DNA of 64,000 nucleotides, taken from the NCBI RefSeq assembly GCF_024346395.1, contig NZ_JAGQCW010000001.1:806001-870000 (forward strand), read 5' to 3'. Source of the stretch: Cyanobium sp. AMD-g (GTDB taxonomy: Bacteria > Cyanobacteriota > Cyanobacteriia > PCC-6307 > Cyanobiaceae). A program made the position numbers and the translations under genes. The notes under the pieces were generated by a model, which saw nothing but the letters and a program-made list of their open reading frames with translations, searched no databases and was not told where the DNA came from. Below, piece after piece: positions 59,687 to 64,000 of the stretch. Within the stretch, counting starts at the first letter, position 1. The number at the start of each line of letters is the position of its first letter.

Positions 59687-61312
59687 TTGCCGACGACCAG
59701 GGGCAGACATGGACGCCGACCAACCGCGATCGCGGCCAGCCTCGCCTCCCTGCTGCTGGCACTGCCGCTGCTGGTGGCCTGTCAACCGAGGCGCTCCAGC
59801 CAGTCCCTGACCGTGGCCAACAAGAGCCGCATCGATTCCCTCGATCCGGTGCAGGCCTCCCGCATCGGCGTGATGCAGGTGCTCAGCGGCCTCGGCGACC
59901 CCCTCTATGCGATCGACAGCAACGGCCGCCTCGAGCCGCGGCTGGCCACAGCCCTGCCGGAGCTGAGCGGCGATGGGCTGCGGGCCCGGATCCCCCTGCG
60001 CCGCGGGGTGCTCTTCCATGACGGCACCCGCTTCGATGCCGCCGCCATGGCGTTCTCCCTGCGCCGCTTCATGGCGATCGGCACCCTCGGCTACCAGCTG
60101 AGTGAGCGGGTTGAAAGCGTGCAGGTGACTGCTCCCTACGAGATCGAGCTGGTGCTGAAGCGCCCCTTCAGCCCGCTGCCGCGGTTGCTCAGCGCCATCT
60201 TCCTGACCCCGGTGTCCCCCACCGCCTACCGGCGGTATCGCGACAAGCCCCTCAACGACCGCTTCGTCGGCACCGGCCCCTACGCCCTGGCCTTCTTCGC
60301 CGGCCAGCAACAGCGCCTGACTCCCTGGCCCCGCTACTGGGGCCAGCGCCCGGCCAACGCGGGCATCGACCTGGTGACCCTCAGCAACTCCACCGCCCTG
60401 TTCGGGGCCCTGCGCAGCGGCGAGGTCGACCTGCTGCTCAACAGCGGTCTGGAGATCGACCATCAGCAGGCCCTGCACCGGGACGCCGCCGCCGGTCGCC
60501 TGCGGGAGGCGATCGGTCCGTCGCAGGAGATCGCCCTGGTGTCCCTGCTGACCGATCAGCCGCCGCTGAACCGGACCGTCCTGCGCCAGGCCGTGGCCCG
60601 CAGCCTCGATCGGGCCACCATCGTCCAGCGGGTGACTCTGGGGCTGCGCTCCCCCCAGCGCCAGCTCATCCCCCCGGACCTGCCGGGCTCCGATCCCGGC
60701 GCCTGGCCGGCCTACGACCCCGCCGCGGCCCGCGCCCTTTACCGCCGGGCGGGCTATTGCCAGGGGAAGCTGCTCACCCTGCCGCTCACGTATCGCTCCG
60801 ACATCCCCACCGACCGTCTGTTCGCCCTCACCTGGCAGGCCCAGCTGCGGCGTGATCTGGGCGATTGCGTGACCCTTGAGGTGAGCGGCATGGAGGCCAC
60901 CACGGCCTACTCCCAGCTCGACAAAGGTGCCCTGACGATGCTCTTCTACGACTGGATCGGCGACTACCCCGATGCGGAGAACTTCCTGACGCCGCTGCTG
61001 TCCTGCAGCAAGGCCGAAGGCGATCGCTGCCTCAAGGGCAACAGCGTCCTGGGCGGCAGCTTCTGGACCGCGCCGGGCCTGGAGTCGGACCTGCAGCTCA
61101 GCAGCCAGCTGGACGGCCCTGGGCGGGTCGCCCTGCTGGTGGCCATCCAACTCCGGGTCGCCGCCGCCAGCCCCTACCTGCCGGTGTGGCTGAGCGCTCC
61201 GGTGGCCTGGGGCCAGCCGGGCATCAGCCGGCCCCGGTTCGACGGGTCGGGCCGGGTGATGCTGGGCGAGCTGCGCCGCCTCCCCGCCGCCACCGGAGCC
61301 GGACGGCCATGA
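59687..61312 (+). CDS. Peptide/nickel-type ABC transporter substrate-binding lipoprotein
   Basis: 541 residues from TTG at 59687. A lipoprotein signal ends in the lipobox LLVAC. SBP family 5 blocks: SLTVANKSRIDSLDPVQASR, ALPELSGDGLRARIPLRRGV, LFHDGTRFDAAAMAFSLRRF, TGPYALAFFAGQQQRLTPWP, FGALRSGEVDLLLNSGLEID, VSLLTDQPPLNRTVLRQAVA and FYDWIGDYPDAENFLTPLLS. Binds oligopeptides or similar for the downstream permease. ATGA overlap with the permease gene. No ATPases in view, so other genes lie elsewhere. Confidence 0.9.
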   Translation: MPTTRGRHGRRPTAIAASLASLLLALPLLVACQPRRSSQSLTVANKSRIDSLDPVQASRIGVMQVLSGLGDPLYAIDSNGRLEPRLATALPELSGDGLRARIPLRRGVLFHDGTRFDAAAMAFSLRRFMAIGTLGYQLSERVESVQVTAPYEIELVLKRPFSPLPRLLSAIFLTPVSPTAYRRYRDKPLNDRFVGTGPYALAFFAGQQQRLTPWPRYWGQRPANAGIDLVTLSNSTALFGALRSGEVDLLLNSGLEIDHQQALHRDAAAGRLREAIGPSQEIALVSLLTDQPPLNRTVLRQAVARSLDRATIVQRVTLGLRSPQRQLIPPDLPGSDPGAWPAYDPAAARALYRRAGYCQGKLLTLPLTYRSDIPTDRLFALTWQAQLRRDLGDCVTLEVSGMEATTAYSQLDKGALTMLFYDWIGDYPDAENFLTPLLSCSKAEGDRCLKGNSVLGGSFWTAPGLESDLQLSSQLDGPGRVALLVAIQLRVAAASPYLPVWLSAPVAWGQPGISRPRFDGSGRVMLGELRRLPAATGAGRP

Positions 61313-62328
61313 GCCGCCGTTCCGACCTGGCGCGCTACCTGGCCTCCCGGCTGGCCCTGGCACCGGTGATGCTCTGGCTGATCGCCTCGCTGGTGTTCCT
61401 GCTGCTGCGGGTGGCGCCCGGCGATCCGATCGATGCCCTGCTCGGCACCCGTGCCCCGGAAGCGGCCCGGGCCGCCCTGCGGGCCCAGCTCGGCCTGGAT
61501 CGCCCCCTGGCCGAGCAGTACGGCCGCTTCCTGGGCCACCTGCTGCAGGGCGATCTGGGCACATCCCTCACCAACGGCGAACCGGTGACCCGCCTGATCC
61601 AGGACAGCCTGCCGGCCAGCCTGGAGCTCGGCGTGGTGGCGCTGCTGCTGGCTGCCATCGTCGGGCTGGCGGTGGGGTTCAGTGGCATCGCCCGCCCCGA
61701 GGGCCGCCTCGATCTGGCCGGCCGGCTCTATGGCATCGGCACCTACGCCCTGCCCCCCTTCTGGGCGGCCATGGTGGTGCAGCTGGTGTTCGCCGTCTGG
61801 CTGGGCTGGCTGCCGGTGGGCGGTCGCTTCCCCGCCACCCTGATGCCGCCGCAGGGAACGGGCTTCTACCTGCTTGACAGCCTCAGGGCCGGCGACTGGC
61901 AGCAGCTGGGCGGCAGCCTGCGCCACCTTGTGCTTCCGGCGGCCACCCTGGGCCTGCTGCTCAGCGGCATCTTCACCAATGCCCTGCGGCTCAACCTGCG
62001 TCGGGCCCTCGGCTCCGACTACGTCGAGGCGGCCCGCAGCCGCGGCCTGAGCGAACGGCGCGTGGTGCTGCACCATGCCCTGCCCAACGCCCTGCTGCCG
62101 GTGCTCACGATCACCGGCATCACAGTGGCCTCCCTGATCGGCGGCGCCCTGCTGATCGAGGTCACCTACTCCTGGCCCGGCATCGCCTTCCGCCTGCAGG
62201 AAGCCATCGCCCAGCGCGACTACCCCCTGGTGCAGGGCATCGTCGTGGTCGTGGCGGCCCTGGTGGTGCTGGTGTCCGTGCTTGTCGACCTGGTGGTGGC
62301 CCTGCTGGACCCACGCATCCGCTTCTGA
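61309..62328 (+). CDS. Dipeptide/oligopeptide ABC transporter permease (DppB-type)
   Basis: 339 residues. Six spans with LARYLASRLALAPVMLWLIA, FLLLRVAPGDPIDALLGTRA, GLDRPLAEQYGRFLGHLLQG and DLGTSLTNGEPVTRLIQDSL (all DppB marks), then the EAA-type loop YVEAARSRGLSERRVVLHHA and IEVTYSWPGIAFRLQEAIAQ. Works with the SBP just upstream. The DppC-type second permease and ATPases are absent here; ends 2 bp before the convergent hydrolase gene. Confidence 0.92.
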   Translation: MSRRSDLARYLASRLALAPVMLWLIASLVFLLLRVAPGDPIDALLGTRAPEAARAALRAQLGLDRPLAEQYGRFLGHLLQGDLGTSLTNGEPVTRLIQDSLPASLELGVVALLLAAIVGLAVGFSGIARPEGRLDLAGRLYGIGTYALPPFWAAMVVQLVFAVWLGWLPVGGRFPATLMPPQGTGFYLLDSLRAGDWQQLGGSLRHLVLPAATLGLLLSGIFTNALRLNLRRALGSDYVEAARSRGLSERRVVLHHALPNALLPVLTITGITVASLIGGALLIEVTYSWPGIAFRLQEAIAQRDYPLVQGIVVVVAALVVLVSVLVDLVVALLDPRIRF

Positions 62329-62330
62329 GT

Positions 62331-63935
62331 TCAGGGCTCAAGGCCAGCCTTCCAACGCCGGGCGGCGGCGGCGTCGAGCACATCAAGGGTGACCCCCTGG
62401 TGCACCCGCCTCTGGGCAGGCAGCAGCAGGGGCTGCTCCAGGGTGTGGAGGTACTCGGTGGTGAGGCGCAGCAACGCCGATTGCACCCTGGCCGGATCCA
62501 CCCCCACCAGCTCCGCATCGAGCCGGAACAGCACCTCATCGGTGGGCATCAGCCGCACGGGGGAGAAGTGACTGCCGCCCTCCACCATCACCAGGCGACT
62601 GCGGGGATCCCGCCCCTGGAGAAACAGGCGCAGCTGCTCCTCCAGGGGCGGCGTCACCAGATCGAGGCTGCCCCCCACCATCAGCACCGGCACCCCAAGC
62701 GAGGCCAGGCCCCGACGGGGCCAGAGCAGGCTGCCGAAGCCGTTGAGCAGCACCAGGCCGCGCAGGTCGGCGGGGGCGGCGGAGCGCTCCGGCAGCTGGG
62801 TGCTGGGAAGCTGGCACTGCAGCAGCCGGGAAGGGTTGGCGATCGGCAGCCGATCGAGGGCCTTGCGGCAGCGCTCCCCCAGGCCGGGTTCCGGCACCAC
62901 CCCGGCCGCCAGCAGGGCGGAGAGGCCCCCCATCGAATGGCCGAGCAGCACCACGCCCTTGCCCTGCACCGGCAGCTCACCCCGGCGCTGGGCCGCGAGC
63001 ACGGCCTTGATGTCGGCCAGGCGGATGGCCAGGGTTTCGGCTCCCGGCGGGGGCCGCTGGCCGTCGAGGGCGGCCTTGAGGGCGGGGCCATCGCTGCCGG
63101 GGTGCTGCACCACCACCACAGGCCAGCCCCGTTCGGCCAGCTCACCGGCCAGCCAGCCGAGCTGGTCGGCATTGCCCCCCAGCCCAGGCATCATCAAGAG
63201 CCAGGGCCGGTCTGGGGCCACGCTCCCCCGCAGACCCGCCCTGGTCGGCGCCGGCCAGATCTCCAGGGGCAGAGGCTGGGGGCGGTGCGCCACCAACAGC
63301 CCCTGCCGGCGGGGCCTCAGGGAGGTGCGTTCGCCGAAGGCGAAGGGAACGGTGCGGCGCTCCGGCAGCTTCAGGGCCTGGAGGCGCCGCAGGGCCTGGC
63401 GCTGCAGGTCGATCTGCTGACGCCACTGCAGGGCCAGATCGTAAAGGCCATCGAGCTGGAGGCTGAGCCGCTGCACCGGCATGGCCCGCAGCAGGCCGAT
63501 GGTGGAGACATCCTGACGGGTCTCCAGCAGACGCCGGAGGGTGGTCTGCAGCACCACGGTGGAGCTGCGACCGTCGGAGGTGGTCAGCAGCTCACCCAGG
63601 CGGGCCAGCATCTGGCTTCCCGCCCAGCTGTCCAGCAGCTGCTGGCCGAAGCTGGTGTCCCGCAGCAGGGGGGCACGCAGCAGGATCTTCAGGTCCTGGC
63701 GACTGCGCGGATCCAGCAGATCCAGCCAGACCGCCAGGTCGCCGCCGGCGTCGGAGCGCCCGCCCTGGCTACTGGACCAGCCATCGAGCTGCTCCAGGTT
63801 CACCGGCAGCTCCAGGCCATCGAACCGCAGCTCCAGCAGCTCCGCCGCACCGGCCGCCGGCGCCAGACCCGGCGCCGTGATCAGCAGACTGGCCAGCAGG
63901 CCCTTGAGTTGGCGATGGCGGCGTGAAACAGGCAC
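62331..63935 (-). CDS. Alpha/beta hydrolase, secreted, with DUF1400-like N-terminal region
   Basis: 534 residues. A short leader LLASLLITAPGLAPAAGAAE, then the helical first part (LDLLDPRSRQDLKILLRAPL, GRSSTVVLQTTLRRLLETRQ) as in cyanobacterial DUF1400-hydrolase fusions. The hydrolase core starts with WLLMMPGLGGNADQLGWLAG, WPVVVVQHPGSDGPALKAAL, VVLLGHSMGGLSALLAAGVV (nucleophile Ser in GHSMG), PVLMVGGSLDLVTPPLEEQL (Asp) and MVEGGSHFSPV (His). Likely lipase or esterase, or platelet-activating-factor acetylhydrolase-like. Substrate unknown. 63936-64000 at the window end shows no gene. Confidence 0.84.
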   Translation of the reverse strand: MPVSRRHRQLKGLLASLLITAPGLAPAAGAAELLELRFDGLELPVNLEQLDGWSSSQGGRSDAGGDLAVWLDLLDPRSRQDLKILLRAPLLRDTSFGQQLLDSWAGSQMLARLGELLTTSDGRSSTVVLQTTLRRLLETRQDVSTIGLLRAMPVQRLSLQLDGLYDLALQWRQQIDLQRQALRRLQALKLPERRTVPFAFGERTSLRPRRQGLLVAHRPQPLPLEIWPAPTRAGLRGSVAPDRPWLLMMPGLGGNADQLGWLAGELAERGWPVVVVQHPGSDGPALKAALDGQRPPPGAETLAIRLADIKAVLAAQRRGELPVQGKGVVLLGHSMGGLSALLAAGVVPEPGLGERCRKALDRLPIANPSRLLQCQLPSTQLPERSAAPADLRGLVLLNGFGSLLWPRRGLASLGVPVLMVGGSLDLVTPPLEEQLRLFLQGRDPRSRLVMVEGGSHFSPVRLMPTDEVLFRLDAELVGVDPARVQSALLRLTTEYLHTLEQPLLLPAQRRVHQGVTLDVLDAAAARRWKAGLEP

Positions 63936-64000
63936 AGGGATGGGCCAGGGCGCGGTCCTGGTTCACCCAGTTTCCAGCAGCCCTGCGCGAAGTCGCCCTG

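Overview
The window is chromosomal DNA of a small unicellular cyanobacterium, most likely a high-G+C picocyanobacterium of the Cyanobium / Synechococcus cluster 5 type. Evidence: ndhL, petG, cytM, chlI, a lycopene beta-cyclase, a CAAD/CURT1-type protein, cyAbrB, a GuaB3-type enzyme directly followed by the cyanobacterial sRNA Yfr1 and trxA, a plastid-fibrillin-type protein and Mqo. Genes are dense, strongly G+C-rich, often joined by ATGA, GTGA or TGATG overlaps, and non-ATG starts are common.

Layout. 1-12.8 kb: a partial thiamine-binding-family gene, a solitary shortened PIN-domain gene, a DUF2459 gene, tRNA-Leu(UAA), the ndhL-DUF3007-trpA group, cyAbrB overlapping a cytochrome c6-like gene, a Nif11-cupin fusion, a PsiE-like protein, an alternative sigma factor, a matrixin-like protease, a zinc-type ABC ATPase and a DUF1460 amidase-like protein. 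12.8-17.8 kb: a visibly A+T-richer island holding a 1502-residue FrpC-like RTX protein with almost three near-identical 543-bp repeats, and a small unknown gene just upstream of it. 18-29.3 kb: hisIE, then a metal-homeostasis block: a DUF318 permease with its TIGR03943 partner, a Zur-like regulator, a His-rich CobW/COG0523 GTPase, the iron importer genes futA and futB, a tiny Cys-rich protein, a Crp-type regulator and Fur. 29.3-47.3 kb: LPG-synthase-like membrane protein, LarC, an AAA-less M41 protein, xth, mqo, crtL, gyrA, a HcyBio protein, CAAD, guaB3, Yfr1, trxA, hisH and rsmD. 47.3-64 kb: two HpsJ-like membrane proteins, each beside a secreted protein with a PEP-CTERM-like tail; petG/cytM; a class A beta-lactamase-fold protein, DUF3370, chlI, ruvC, 5-formyl-THF cyclo-ligase; sufE, hom, a peptide ABC substrate-binding protein with permease, and an alpha/beta hydrolase.

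Working together. The 19.6-29.3 kb block reads as linked zinc and iron acquisition and sensing, with shared TTGCGA/TCGCAA half-sites upstream of the Crp-type and fur genes. The two HpsJ plus sorting-signal pairs suggest a duplicated surface or exopolysaccharide export module. The RTX island is the clearest candidate for horizontally acquired, little-described biology: its self-processing-type module has Cys-Pro where the FrpC family cleaves Asp-Pro, and its small upstream partner has no family I can name.

Limits. Everything here was read by eye. No database search, structure prediction or composition calculation was run. Non-ATG start choices rest on spacing, overlap and expected family length.
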